DNA of 29,239 bases. Origin: a virus. Positions 9,601-17,383 of this stretch are shown here, piece by piece; within the stretch, counting starts at the first letter, position 1, and each line of letters starts with the position of its first letter. A model generated the notes under the pieces. It was not told the origin of the DNA. It did no database searches and saw nothing but the letters and a program-made list of their open reading frames with translations. The DNA is taken from positions 1 through 29,239 of IMG/VR virus record IMGVR_UViG_3300030012_003425. One strand, 5' to 3'. A program made the position numbers and the translations under genes.

Positions 9601-12600
9601 ATCTTACATTAAAACAACCTCGGATATATCATATACCACTAAATCTTATGCCGCAGAGGGTGGTGTTGGTTCATTAAATCTTACTTTTGGTGGTGCAAAC
9701 TATAAAAAATTACCAGAGTTTGTTAGTATTGCATCAACAAATGGTATCAATGCTGATTTAATTCCTGTATCAAAAACTGTGGGTAGAATTAATGAGATAG
9801 AGATTAATGATCAAGGTTTTGATTTTTCTGCTGATAAAACCTTAAATCCTGAAATATTCATATCACCTAATATTACAGTTGTTGATAGAAATGAAATTGT
9901 AAGTATAGAAATAATTGATGGAGGTAAAGGTTACACATCACCACCAGATTTATCTCTTGTAAATCCAGAGGATGGGACAAAGTATAATACAGGTGTTCTT
10001 AAAGCAAAAATACAAGGATCATCTATTGATGAAATTGAGATACTTGAGACTCCAGTTGGTTTAAATGAGGTTACAAATTTAGTTTTTGCCGAAAATGGTG
10101 ATAATGGAATAGGTATCAATAGTTGTTTTAGTAACACTACAGGTATAGTTACTTGCTTCCTAGCAACACCAATTTCTGGGTTTATATCAGTTCCTTTTGC
10201 AGTTGGTGATAAAGTATTTGTTGAAGGTATTGTTAATATTCTTGACGAGGGTGATGGATTTAATTCTGCAGATAACAAATATAATTTCTTTGATGTTATT
10301 TCATATTCAAATACAAACCCTGCAAAACTTGTATTTGATGCCTCACAATTCGTCAGCAGTAATCCTGGTATTGCAGTTACATCACAGAACTCATTTGCAT
10401 CTGTCATTAAGAAGACAAATTATCCAATTTTTAAAGTAACACAACAAGCAAGACCATTTAAAGTAGGTGAAAAGATATTTACCAAGGAGGGTGATAGTTT
10501 TGTTGAAAGAGACTTAGTAATATCTGATAACTTGAATGATGATATTAAAGTATTTGGTACATATGAATTGAATGTTGGTGATAAGATTTTTGGACAAAAT
10601 TCAGGAACTTTAGCAACAATTAAATTTTTAAAAGATAATAAAGCAATATTTAAAGTTGATTACTCATTACGTAAAGATATTGGTTGGTCAAATGATATCG
10701 GTAAACTTAATTTAGATTATCAAGTCCTACCAGACAATGATTACTATCAAAATTTATCTTACACAGTTAAAAGTAGTCAGACATATGAAACAATATCATC
10801 AACTGTAAATGGATTATTACACCCAACAGGTTTAAAGAATTTTTCAGATACTGGTATAACTAGCACATCATCTGTACGTGTAGGCATTGGATCAACTTTA
10901 CAATCAACAAGCACAACAGGTTTAGATATTATAACTGAAAAAAGAGTCGATACTCTTAATTTCTTTGATGAAGGAATAGATATTGATACCCTTCCTGATG
11001 ATATTAATCCAACAAAATCAAAATTCATTAAGTTTAATAATAGAAAATTATCAGATTTTATTAATTGTATTAGTAACAGAGTTCTTTCAATAGATGATTT
11101 TAGTAGTGAATTTTCAAATGCAGGTGCAAGTGAATCTGAATTATTTGTAGATACTCATGACTATAGTTTATTAGATGGATACTCTAGATTCTTAGTTCAA
11201 ATAGTTGATCCTGTAGGCACTGAAAGACAAGCAACTGAGATTATTACTCTTCCTTCTCCAACAGGTGATATAATAACCTTTGAAAAAGGTTCACTTGATA
11301 ATAGAAGTGATCGTCAAATAGCAAATTTAGAAGGTAATTTGACTGATGGATCTTTAAGTTTAAGATTTACACCATTTGAAAAGTTTAATACTGACTATGA
11401 TATTAAAATTTTAAAGAATAAATTTACATCATCTGGTGTAGGATCAACATCAATAACAATTGGGTTTGTTGATCTAATATCATCTAATCAAGTGATAGGT
11501 GCAGGTTCTACAGTAAATCTATTACAAAGAAATGTTAATAAAACAGAATCATTGTTTATAAATGCTGAAATTTTAAATGGTACAACTGAGGAAAGAACTT
11601 ATGCTGAAATTTTTGTAGATCATAATAACACTGATACTTTTACTTCAGAATTTTATTTTGATAACGATCCTAATGATACATTATCCGATAGATTCATAGG
11701 AACATTTACATCTGCTATTAGTTCAGGTGTTCTTACATTAGATTATAAAAATACCGATTCAAACGATGTAACCATAAGAACTAAAATAGTAGGATTTGGC
11801 ACAACTGCATCTGGGATTGGAACTCATGTATTTAAAGCAACAGGACAACCTGATGCATCAGTTAATTCTGCGAGATTGCAAACAAATTTTGTTAGTATCG
11901 CATCAACAGGCACTGTCTTTAGCGTAGGTAAGTCTGATGTATCTACTATAAAGGCGATTGCAAAGGTTGGTTATGGCAATAGTTCTGCTCTCCATCAGTT
12001 CTTAATCATAAATGATACAACTGATTCTTATATAACTCAATATCCATTCCTTCCTGTGGGCACAGGAAATACTACAGGAATTGGAACATTTGGATCTGAA
12101 TTTAATGGATCAAACCTTGATATTAAGTTTTATCCTGATGCAGGTATATCAAATATATCTGTCCAGACACATAGTGAAATAATTCAAACAACAAGTGATC
12201 TTGTAAACACACCAGATATTTTATCATATGGAACTATAAGTGAGCAGGTTATAACATCTGGATATAATGCTAGAAATGGTAATAGAGTTAATAGGACTGA
12301 TTTTAACGTCACCCATGAAGGAGTTCCAATATTCCAAAAAACATTTAATCCTGCGACAGCATTAGATACTTCAACGGGAATATTTAATGTTCCTGATCAT
12401 TTCTTCAACACTGGAGAAAAATTAACTTATGCATCAGGTTCATCATTTACTGGTGTAACAGCATCTTCTATACAATCAGGTGGAAGTAATATCCCTACAA
12501 CTGTTTATGCAATAAAGAATGGGTCATCTGAATTTAAATTAGCAACATCTAGAAATAATGCACTTGCAGGTACAGCGATAGCATTTTCATCTGCTGGTTC

Positions 12601-15600
12601 TGGTAATGCTCATACTTTAACAATGGATAATAAACTTTCAAAAGCGATTGTATCCATAGATGGTGTCGCACAAAGTCCAATTGCATTTACTAAACTAATT
12701 TACACATTACAAGATAATTTTGGATCTGTTGGTGCTGGTGAAAGTGTATTTGCTCTATCAGGTATAGGAACAGTCGCTGCTGGTGATCTAATTAAAGTTG
12801 ATGATGAGTTTATGAAAGTAAACTTAGTTGGACTAGGTACCACTGCAGTAGGACCAATTACAGGAACAGGAACATTTAATTTAATTGATGTTGAGAGAGG
12901 TGTTGTAGGATCAACTGCTGCATCTCATAATGATGGTGCATCAGCACGAATTCATCTTGGTTCATATAATTTCATCGGTGGTAAAATACACTTTACAGAA
13001 CCACCATTAGGAAATAACACCAGAAGTGTTGATAGAGAAACTCTCATTCCCATATCAAGATCAACATTTGGTGGTAGAGTATATCTAAGACAAGATTACA
13101 CTACTAATGCTGTATTCGATAACATAAGTAGAGATTTTACAGGAATTGGTGCTACCTATACCCTAACAGTTGGTGGTGCAAATACTACTGGTATTGAAAC
13201 TGGAAGTGGTGTATTATTCCTTAATGATATATTCCAGACACCAACAACTACTAATAACTCTGGTAATATATACAGTTTTGTTGAAGGTGCAACTGGTATT
13301 ACAAGTGTAACATTCACTGGTATCACTGATGGAAGTAATAATTTAATTTTATCTAACGAAGATGTTAATAAGAATCAACTACCTAGAGGAGGAGTAATTG
13401 TTTCTTTAGGTTCAACCAACGGATTAGGATTTGCACCCCCAGTTGGAGCAGCAGTCACTGCAGTTAAGAATCAAAATGGTACAATTACTGCTGTTGGTAT
13501 CGGAACTGGTGATTTTCATGGTTCTGGTTATAGAGGAACTGTTGCAGTCGGTGTCACAGATGTTGCTTACGAACATAGATTTGAGAGTGCTGGTATTGGA
13601 TCAATTAGAAAAGGATCATTTGCTGGTCCTGCGTATACAGCAACGAATGCTGTTTATACTTCATTCAGTGGTGAGTTTGTAATTACTATACCAAGTCATA
13701 ACTTAGTTGTTAATGATACGGTTGGTATTGATACAGGTGGAATTGTATTCAGATGTTCTAAGGATCATTTTGCAACTTTACATCCATATCCTCGCTCAGG
13801 TCCCACTCCAACATCTACAAATGGAGATCCAATAGTTGGTATACAAACAACAATCACTGCAGTTACAACTAATACAATCACAATAAATGTTGGTGCTGGT
13901 GGTGGTGCAGGTACTGGTGCAGTTGTAAATGCGACAGTGGGTGTGGGTGGAACACTCACATTTGCAGTTGCGTCTGGTGGATCTGGTTATGTTCAACCAC
14001 AAATTGATATATCACAACCTTCATATGAAAATCTAGAAGTTGTTGGCGTATCAAGACTTGGAATCGGTGCTACAACAGAAACAGGTAGAAATCTTTTAAT
14101 CAGTGTAGATGTCGGACCTGCAAGCACAGTGGGTATAGGATCAACCTTACGTGAAGTAAAATCATTTAAGATTGCAAGACAAGGTTATGGTTTTAGGAAA
14201 GGTGACGTATTTAAACCAGTGGGTCTTGTAACTGATCGTGGTTTAGGATCTGTTCTTCAAGATTTTGAATTGACTGTACTTGAGACATTTACTGATTCAT
14301 TTGCATCATGGCAGTTTGGTGAGTTAGATAATGTTGATTCAATAAGAAATCTACAAAACGGTTCAAGAACAAGATTCCCACTTGAATTTAACAATGAATT
14401 GTTGAGTTTTGAAACGAATAATACAGAATTGAACTTAAATGCAGTTCTTCTAATATTTGTTAATGGTATCATACAAGAACCAGGAAAACACTATCAGTTT
14501 GAGGGTGGAACATCATTTACATTCAGTGAGGCACCTGATGAAGACGATAAAGTTGATATATTCTTCTACAGAGGAACTCGTGGAACTGATAGTATATCAG
14601 TTAATACGGTGGAAACTGTTAAGCAAGGTGATATTTTAACTTTAAATAAAAATGATAATTTCTCTTCTACATTAGGACAAGATCCGAGAACAATTTACAA
14701 TATCACAACATCTGATAAAGTAGAGACAAACTTATACACAGGATTAGGTATAAGCACAGTTCCTAAACCTATAAGTTGGACAAAACAAAAAGTAGATAAA
14801 GAGATTGCGGGTGAGTTTGTATCAAAGGCAAGAGATTCAATTGAACCACTAGTATTTCCAACTGCAAGAATTATAAGTGATTTATCAACTTCAGGAACTG
14901 AAATATTTTTAGATAATGGAAAATTATTTGACTACGAAGTAGGAAGTCCTATAAGTATAGATGCTTTAATAGTTAATACATCTGATGATCCAGTCGCTGC
15001 TGCGATTACTGCAACAGTTTCTGCTGCAGGTACAATTAGTGCATTAACTATAGGTAGTGGGGGATCTGGATATACTGGATCTACTGTTAACGTAAAAATA
15101 TCTGCTCCTAGTTCAATCGGTGTGGGTGTAGGTACAACTGCATCTGCAACATTAAGTGTTGTGAATGGTGTATTATCAGGAACAGCAAATATTACTAATC
15201 CTGGTCTTGGGTATACACACTCAACTCCACCACAGATTATTACTGCTTTACCCTCAGTATCACTTGAAAATATTAGTAACGCAGGAGTTGCGACTGGATT
15301 CTCTGGTATTATCACAGGTATTCAAACAACAACTGGTATTGGTGGTAATCCTCTTGCTCTTGAGTTCTTTATATCTAATCCTAGTATTTCAGCACTATCA
15401 GTAAATGATAGAATATTAGTATCTGATACTCAGACTGGTTTTGGAATTACATCAATTGATGGTCATAATGCATCAATTGTAGGTATTGGAACAACATTCT
15501 TAGATAATGTTTATAAGATAGATGCTTTCTCAAGAGTAAGTAATGTAGGTATTATTACTTGCAATGTATTATCAACCACCAGTGTAACAGGCATCGCTAT

Positions 15601-15790
15601 TACTGGTTCTGATTTGAATCCTGTTGGAACTTTATCATTCGGTAAGATCTCTGGATTTACAAGATCAAGTTCTCCAATATCAATTGGTGTAACTGGATTT
15701 ACTATAAATTCAGGTCTTTCTACCTTCCCAATATTACAGAGACGAGGGACAGGTTTGAGAGATACAGGTGGATTAAGTAAATCACTCTAG
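3608..15790 (+). CDS. Giant 4060-aa modular baseplate/tail structural protein in the gp7 position
   Basis: One uninterrupted frame of 4060 residues, between gp6 and gp8, exactly where T4 has gp7 (1032 aa, wedge initiator). Residues 1-260 form a recognisable phage module: LPDFI (20-24), FLKQYY (34-39), and F200-F214 (FYEAKGTEESFKILF), a signature seen at the N-terminus of large tail proteins of marine phages. The rest is a string of small beta modules. There are HG/GD modules such as NHGFNEGDVITYS near residue 969, SHGFETGEKIFYD near 1810 and DHFFNTGEKLTY near 2930. There are GxGY modules with Tyr at 1081, 1125, 1165, 2109, 3461, 3822 and 3869. A YHYH-type domain spans about 1233-1338, and a module containing RCSKDHF and HPYPRS lies near 3380-3400. 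LLIFVNGIIQEPGKHYQF lies near 3617. A wedge role (gp7 equivalent plus peripheral additions) is inferred from position. There is no stop, frameshift or composition break. Marine T4-like phages often have a giant protein here, sometimes labelled VrlC. Confidence 0.9.
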   Translation: MIQTGFEKRVQVQQILANQLPDFIRAESPKTLDFLKQYYISQEHQSGVTDLTDNLDQYIKLDNLTPEVVTGQTTLYSGITSTTNSVQVYSTKGFPDQYGLFKIDNEIFTYTGITTNTFTGVIRGFSGISSYRTDLNQEELLFEETQQAEHEAGRGVENLSVNFLQEFYKKLKYTLTPGLEDVNFVSDLDVNNFIKGARAFYEAKGTEESFKILFKVLYGETPKVVDLEQFLPKPSSAQFLRREIVVAERISGDPDKLVGQTIKKASDLETQASVSEVEIFTRSGISTYFKIGLFVGFDDRDLIEGTFEIQPKTSNINPVSIGSSVITVDSTVGFGTTGTLLSGDNIITYSSKTVNQFLGCVGVDNAMGTKSSIRTNDVFFGYENGDINKKVEIRVTGVLSDIETIGDVTSITEGEKIYVKNVGEKIKNPEVNKTHKQVFANSWIYNSSSRFFVDNTNNGYNLVSKPDPSALKVGDIVDILLGNSETIEHANATVLTINDKQVTLDTGGQFSPSATTTYTLRRKLETVSSNGAPLVFGNNLITADIQNVYTEGEKNFYVASNSLPSYTLTKNLDQAIITSLVSTNLQEYDTNKLKFSVLVFNNDVPFKTGEEVIYNAENNTLDGLINATSYFVKVLADRKKIQLYRSRSLIDADNSVSPTREYFSAPSTSGFHKFTLVTQKTQFINPQKLLRKFPFNLDTKTGTNTLTAPGALGMLVNGVEVINYKSGDKIYYGPLESVRLYNGGENFDVLNLPSITIQAGVTTALVQPVVKGKLTEVLIDPQDFDVKKVSSVSITGGNSTGAVLNAQLEQRHRTLSFDGRQTTVGGGVDVVNDNITFSQNHNLISGDEIIYNRNGNTAIGVGVRTTAYQDTQNLITGLTLNNGGVYVAEVINNKTINLYETLGDFSAGINTVGFTTAVTSGTHKFRTKKANNTISKISIINAGTDFENRKLIVQPSGISTAHDSIFFKNHGFNEGDVITYSTDGTSIGGLDTNLQYKVIKLNENEFRLANAGAAGTISANYDRNNYVNIVSAGSSEQFFAYPEIIVTVNADIIGGVGVITATPVIKGSISDVYLHNLGSGYGSNTINFHKKPDIFVKTGKGAEFKPIIDGGRVINVQVTNTGSEYTSPPDLEVVGIGSGTGAKLRAVIENQKVVDVVVLNTGIGYTAASTSIKVTSRGSNASLQASVRHLTVNNHLRHGDEILVDTEDGLQYGLVGYSTAIGLSEFGDNSIDHSPIIGWSYDGNPIYGPYGYDDSSNSNSQIRNLETSYKLSPSDVVDRPSGFSNGFFIEDFKFDNSGDLDKHNGRYGKTPEFPNGVYAYFVGINTNTQTSVFPHFIGNTYRSKLINQDVDQGFEFNKSNLLRNTLPYAVGDVGTDNDFINEPNEILLQSSTINSVTKGSVDSFDIHETGEGYKVGDLAIFDNTGTNGGGISAFVDSVIGKPVENLSTSIEDYQNAKLVWNKSGEITLHTSQPHTLLDNDTVVISGISTFIAKLTGEHVIGVSSEKTKLFLDTPAITVAGIVTDLVVSTIPNISVGSTIGIGTARLSVLNIFPNRKVIRAITEHTAGIHTATTDVIEITDKFTIPLTTPYFESNLDDKIFFNPTQELGIGTVSGQSGISTIVIGNFPIPTSIPNQSVFIPNHPFKQNQQVTLTKGGSTRIVASNTGDSATFNIPESGESQTLFVINKSKNLIGLTTQVGLTTTTDGLFFRSFNSNNNDTDFKYSIESNFTQEVAKVEKIKSTISISTAHGLENGDLITLTVKPKQSLGVGTSESILLKYNSANDKILVNPISFGSTSVNITKNEFELTSHGFETGEKIFYDSSSFISGLGTGSYFVHRIDDNKFNLSLTRKDSISEPPLIVDLKSQGSSHEISKINPIIPVIKNNNLVFNTGDASLTGYSLKIFYDKEFNNELVSIGSTDGFSVVSAGSTVTLYYNDNLPSKVYYSLEKSGFISTADKDVFNFSEINFVDSSYNNSYNISGVGNTTFIISVSETPEQLSYIKTTSDISYTTKSYAAEGGVGSLNLTFGGANYKKLPEFVSIASTNGINADLIPVSKTVGRINEIEINDQGFDFSADKTLNPEIFISPNITVVDRNEIVSIEIIDGGKGYTSPPDLSLVNPEDGTKYNTGVLKAKIQGSSIDEIEILETPVGLNEVTNLVFAENGDNGIGINSCFSNTTGIVTCFLATPISGFISVPFAVGDKVFVEGIVNILDEGDGFNSADNKYNFFDVISYSNTNPAKLVFDASQFVSSNPGIAVTSQNSFASVIKKTNYPIFKVTQQARPFKVGEKIFTKEGDSFVERDLVISDNLNDDIKVFGTYELNVGDKIFGQNSGTLATIKFLKDNKAIFKVDYSLRKDIGWSNDIGKLNLDYQVLPDNDYYQNLSYTVKSSQTYETISSTVNGLLHPTGLKNFSDTGITSTSSVRVGIGSTLQSTSTTGLDIITEKRVDTLNFFDEGIDIDTLPDDINPTKSKFIKFNNRKLSDFINCISNRVLSIDDFSSEFSNAGASESELFVDTHDYSLLDGYSRFLVQIVDPVGTERQATEIITLPSPTGDIITFEKGSLDNRSDRQIANLEGNLTDGSLSLRFTPFEKFNTDYDIKILKNKFTSSGVGSTSITIGFVDLISSNQVIGAGSTVNLLQRNVNKTESLFINAEILNGTTEERTYAEIFVDHNNTDTFTSEFYFDNDPNDTLSDRFIGTFTSAISSGVLTLDYKNTDSNDVTIRTKIVGFGTTASGIGTHVFKATGQPDASVNSARLQTNFVSIASTGTVFSVGKSDVSTIKAIAKVGYGNSSALHQFLIINDTTDSYITQYPFLPVGTGNTTGIGTFGSEFNGSNLDIKFYPDAGISNISVQTHSEIIQTTSDLVNTPDILSYGTISEQVITSGYNARNGNRVNRTDFNVTHEGVPIFQKTFNPATALDTSTGIFNVPDHFFNTGEKLTYASGSSFTGVTASSIQSGGSNIPTTVYAIKNGSSEFKLATSRNNALAGTAIAFSSAGSGNAHTLTMDNKLSKAIVSIDGVAQSPIAFTKLIYTLQDNFGSVGAGESVFALSGIGTVAAGDLIKVDDEFMKVNLVGLGTTAVGPITGTGTFNLIDVERGVVGSTAASHNDGASARIHLGSYNFIGGKIHFTEPPLGNNTRSVDRETLIPISRSTFGGRVYLRQDYTTNAVFDNISRDFTGIGATYTLTVGGANTTGIETGSGVLFLNDIFQTPTTTNNSGNIYSFVEGATGITSVTFTGITDGSNNLILSNEDVNKNQLPRGGVIVSLGSTNGLGFAPPVGAAVTAVKNQNGTITAVGIGTGDFHGSGYRGTVAVGVTDVAYEHRFESAGIGSIRKGSFAGPAYTATNAVYTSFSGEFVITIPSHNLVVNDTVGIDTGGIVFRCSKDHFATLHPYPRSGPTPTSTNGDPIVGIQTTITAVTTNTITINVGAGGGAGTGAVVNATVGVGGTLTFAVASGGSGYVQPQIDISQPSYENLEVVGVSRLGIGATTETGRNLLISVDVGPASTVGIGSTLREVKSFKIARQGYGFRKGDVFKPVGLVTDRGLGSVLQDFELTVLETFTDSFASWQFGELDNVDSIRNLQNGSRTRFPLEFNNELLSFETNNTELNLNAVLLIFVNGIIQEPGKHYQFEGGTSFTFSEAPDEDDKVDIFFYRGTRGTDSISVNTVETVKQGDILTLNKNDNFSSTLGQDPRTIYNITTSDKVETNLYTGLGISTVPKPISWTKQKVDKEIAGEFVSKARDSIEPLVFPTARIISDLSTSGTEIFLDNGKLFDYEVGSPISIDALIVNTSDDPVAAAITATVSAAGTISALTIGSGGSGYTGSTVNVKISAPSSIGVGVGTTASATLSVVNGVLSGTANITNPGLGYTHSTPPQIITALPSVSLENISNAGVATGFSGIITGIQTTTGIGGNPLALEFFISNPSISALSVNDRILVSDTQTGFGITSIDGHNASIVGIGTTFLDNVYKIDAFSRVSNVGIITCNVLSTTSVTGIAITGSDLNPVGTLSFGKISGFTRSSSPISIGVTGFTINSGLSTFPILQRRGTGLRDTGGLSKSL
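6836..7140 (+). other. Tandem GxGY beta modules within the giant protein
   Basis: Three successive copies of a short module end in Gly-x-Gly/Glu-Tyr: Y1081 (GSGYG), Y1125 (GSEYTSPPDL) and Y1165 (GIGYTAAS). Each is followed by a beta strand and a GxGTGA-like turn. The SPPDL segment recurs at residue 2111, where the same 15 bases encode it (6986-7000 and 9938-9952). Such modules are common in phage fibre and baseplate proteins and probably form extended beta structure. Confidence 0.6.
7304..7622 (+). other. YHYH-type domain within the giant protein
   Basis: Residues H1233-D1253 read HSPIIGWSYDGN followed by PIYGPYGYD. This is the hallmark of the YHYH domain family (GWayDGyPIYGP). It is followed by the second hallmark LDKHNGRYGKTPEFPNG from L1300 and by VYAYFV near 1317-1322. 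In the family that last stretch usually reads tYHYH-like; here the His residues are mostly lost. The family's biochemical function is not known to me. It may be a carbohydrate- or surface-binding insert. Confidence 0.7.
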
Positions 15791-15799
15791 TCTCTAACG

Positions 15800-15807
15800 T
15801 ATAAATA
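15800..15807 (+). promoter_or_regulatory. T4-type late promoter -10 box (perfect TATAAATA)
   Basis: A perfect TATAAATA lies in the 36-nt gap between the giant gene and gp8, ending 19 nt before the gp8 ATG. The expected start near 15813 leaves a leader of about 14 nt with no Shine-Dalgarno sequence. It should drive gp8, the DUF4815-type gene and the small genes to about 25012. Confidence 0.8.
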
Positions 15808-15826
15808 TAGAAAAAAACCCAATTCG

Positions 15827-17380
15827 ATGGCCGCTATTGTAACAGATCAGTTTAGAATATTAAATGCTAGTAATTTCGTAGACAACGTAACGGATTCTAA
15901 TAATTCTTACTATGTGTTTGTTGGTCTGTCCAATCCTACAACATCTGGGTTTGGTAGAGCAACAGATTTTAATACTGATACACCAAGTCCAACAGACAAT
16001 TTTGACTATATGAACTTTGTAGGTGATAATATGTCTTTTGGTAAGAAAGTAACTTCAGATAATGTAAGAAGATTGGTGAGAAAGATAACTTGGGCAAGAG
16101 GAACCAAGTATGAGATGTTTCGTCATGATTATAGTAATACTAATAAATCTCCAATAACAGGAGCATCTCGTTTATATGATTCAAATTACTATGTAATGAA
16201 TAGTGATTTTAAAGTATATGTTTGTATTGATAATGGATCTTCTGGAATATCCACTACTGGTAATGCATCACTTGACGAACCTACATTTACTGATCTAGAA
16301 CCATCAAAAGCAGGTACTAGTGGTGATGGGTACCTATGGAAATATCTTTTCACTGTATCACCAAGCGATATTATAAAATTTGATTCTACTGATTTTATAT
16401 CAGTATCAAATAATTGGTCTTCATCAACTGATGCTCAAATTGTTGCAGTTAGGGATAATGGAGATTCTGATATCAATAATAATCAAATCAAAAAAGTTTA
16501 TATTGATAATCAGGGAAATGGGTATACAAATGGAACAGGGCAAGAGGTTGCAATTTTAGGTGATGGAACTGGAGGTAAAGTTGTTATTGATGTTGTTAAT
16601 AATAAAATAACTAACGCAGTGGTATCATCTGGTGGTAAAGGATATACATATGGAATAGTTGATTTGGGACCAATTGGAAATACAAGTGCTTCTGTAAAAG
16701 CAAAATTAATTCCTATTATTCCACCGTCAAAAGGTCATGGTCATGACATATATAAAGAATTGGGTTCAGATAGAGTTCTTGTTTTTGCTAGATTTGATAC
16801 TTCAACAACAAATGATTTTCCAGTAAATACAAGTTTTTCTCAGATTGGAATTCTTAAAAATCCAACTTCAATAGGATCAACTAGTCTATTTACTGATCCA
16901 ACTTTCTCATCAGTGGGTGCTTTGAAATTTACATCATTTAATGTTGAACCTAAAGTTGGAGAAGTTATAAGTCAGAATGTGACTGGTGGAACAGCGAAAG
17001 GATTTGTAGCTGCTTTTGATAATGAAACTAAAGTAGTTAAATTTGTTCAAGATAGAACAAATACATTAAATCCAACAACTTTTGATTCTACTGATTATGT
17101 TGGAGTATCTACGTTCTCGCAGGTGCTTGCATTTGCTTCTAACTCAAATAGTGTTGCAGGTAATCAAGGATTCAACGCAACAATAGATACTGGATTTACT
17201 GGTATAAGCACAAACCCTGACGGAACTAAATTGATATCATTAGACACCCAGTTCACACAAGGGGTTGCTAATCCTGAGATAAATAAAAAGTCAGGTGATA
17301 TAGTATATCTTGATAATCGTCCATTGATTTCAAGAAATGCTAGACAAAAAGAAGATGTAAAAATTATTCTGGAATTCTAA
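15827..17380 (+). CDS. gp8: Baseplate wedge protein gp8
   Basis: Homologue of T4 gp8 (334 aa), a dimeric wedge protein that binds gp7, gp10 and gp6. The N-terminus (IVTDQFRILNASNFVDNV, residues 4-21) and SYYVFVGLSNP match the family start. GDGYLWKYLFTVSPSDIIKF (about 166-185) matches the T4 GDGYVWEYLFEIPPD segment. The C-terminus SGDIVYLDNRPLISRNARQK then EDVKIILEF matches T4 GEMIYMENRPPI...EEINILFTF. At 517 aa it is about 180 residues longer than T4 gp8. Part of the excess is a GxGY beta module at about 223-280, with GNGY at Y233 and GGKGY at Y273, the same type as in both giant proteins. The ATG is 19 nt after a perfect late promoter box. Its stop is 3 nt before the next ATG. Confidence 0.93.
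   Translation: MAAIVTDQFRILNASNFVDNVTDSNNSYYVFVGLSNPTTSGFGRATDFNTDTPSPTDNFDYMNFVGDNMSFGKKVTSDNVRRLVRKITWARGTKYEMFRHDYSNTNKSPITGASRLYDSNYYVMNSDFKVYVCIDNGSSGISTTGNASLDEPTFTDLEPSKAGTSGDGYLWKYLFTVSPSDIIKFDSTDFISVSNNWSSSTDAQIVAVRDNGDSDINNNQIKKVYIDNQGNGYTNGTGQEVAILGDGTGGKVVIDVVNNKITNAVVSSGGKGYTYGIVDLGPIGNTSASVKAKLIPIIPPSKGHGHDIYKELGSDRVLVFARFDTSTTNDFPVNTSFSQIGILKNPTSIGSTSLFTDPTFSSVGALKFTSFNVEPKVGEVISQNVTGGTAKGFVAAFDNETKVVKFVQDRTNTLNPTTFDSTDYVGVSTFSQVLAFASNSNSVAGNQGFNATIDTGFTGISTNPDGTKLISLDTQFTQGVANPEINKKSGDIVYLDNRPLISRNARQKEDVKIILEF
16493..16660 (+). other. GxGY beta module inserted in gp8
   Basis: Residues about 223-278 of gp8 contain two Gly-x-Gly-Tyr turns (Y233 and Y273) separated by a GDGTGG turn. 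T4 gp8 is far shorter and, as I recall its sequence, has nothing like it. The module resembles those in the giant protein and in the DUF4815-type protein. Confidence 0.55.
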
Positions 17381-17383
17381 AAA

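Noticed and set aside
10197-10439. Plus-strand out-of-frame open frames within the giant gene (also 13431-13682, 14457-14639, 15165-15404)
   Set aside because: Leu/Gln/Ile-rich frame-shifted readings of the giant gene without motifs; the long frame is uninterrupted.
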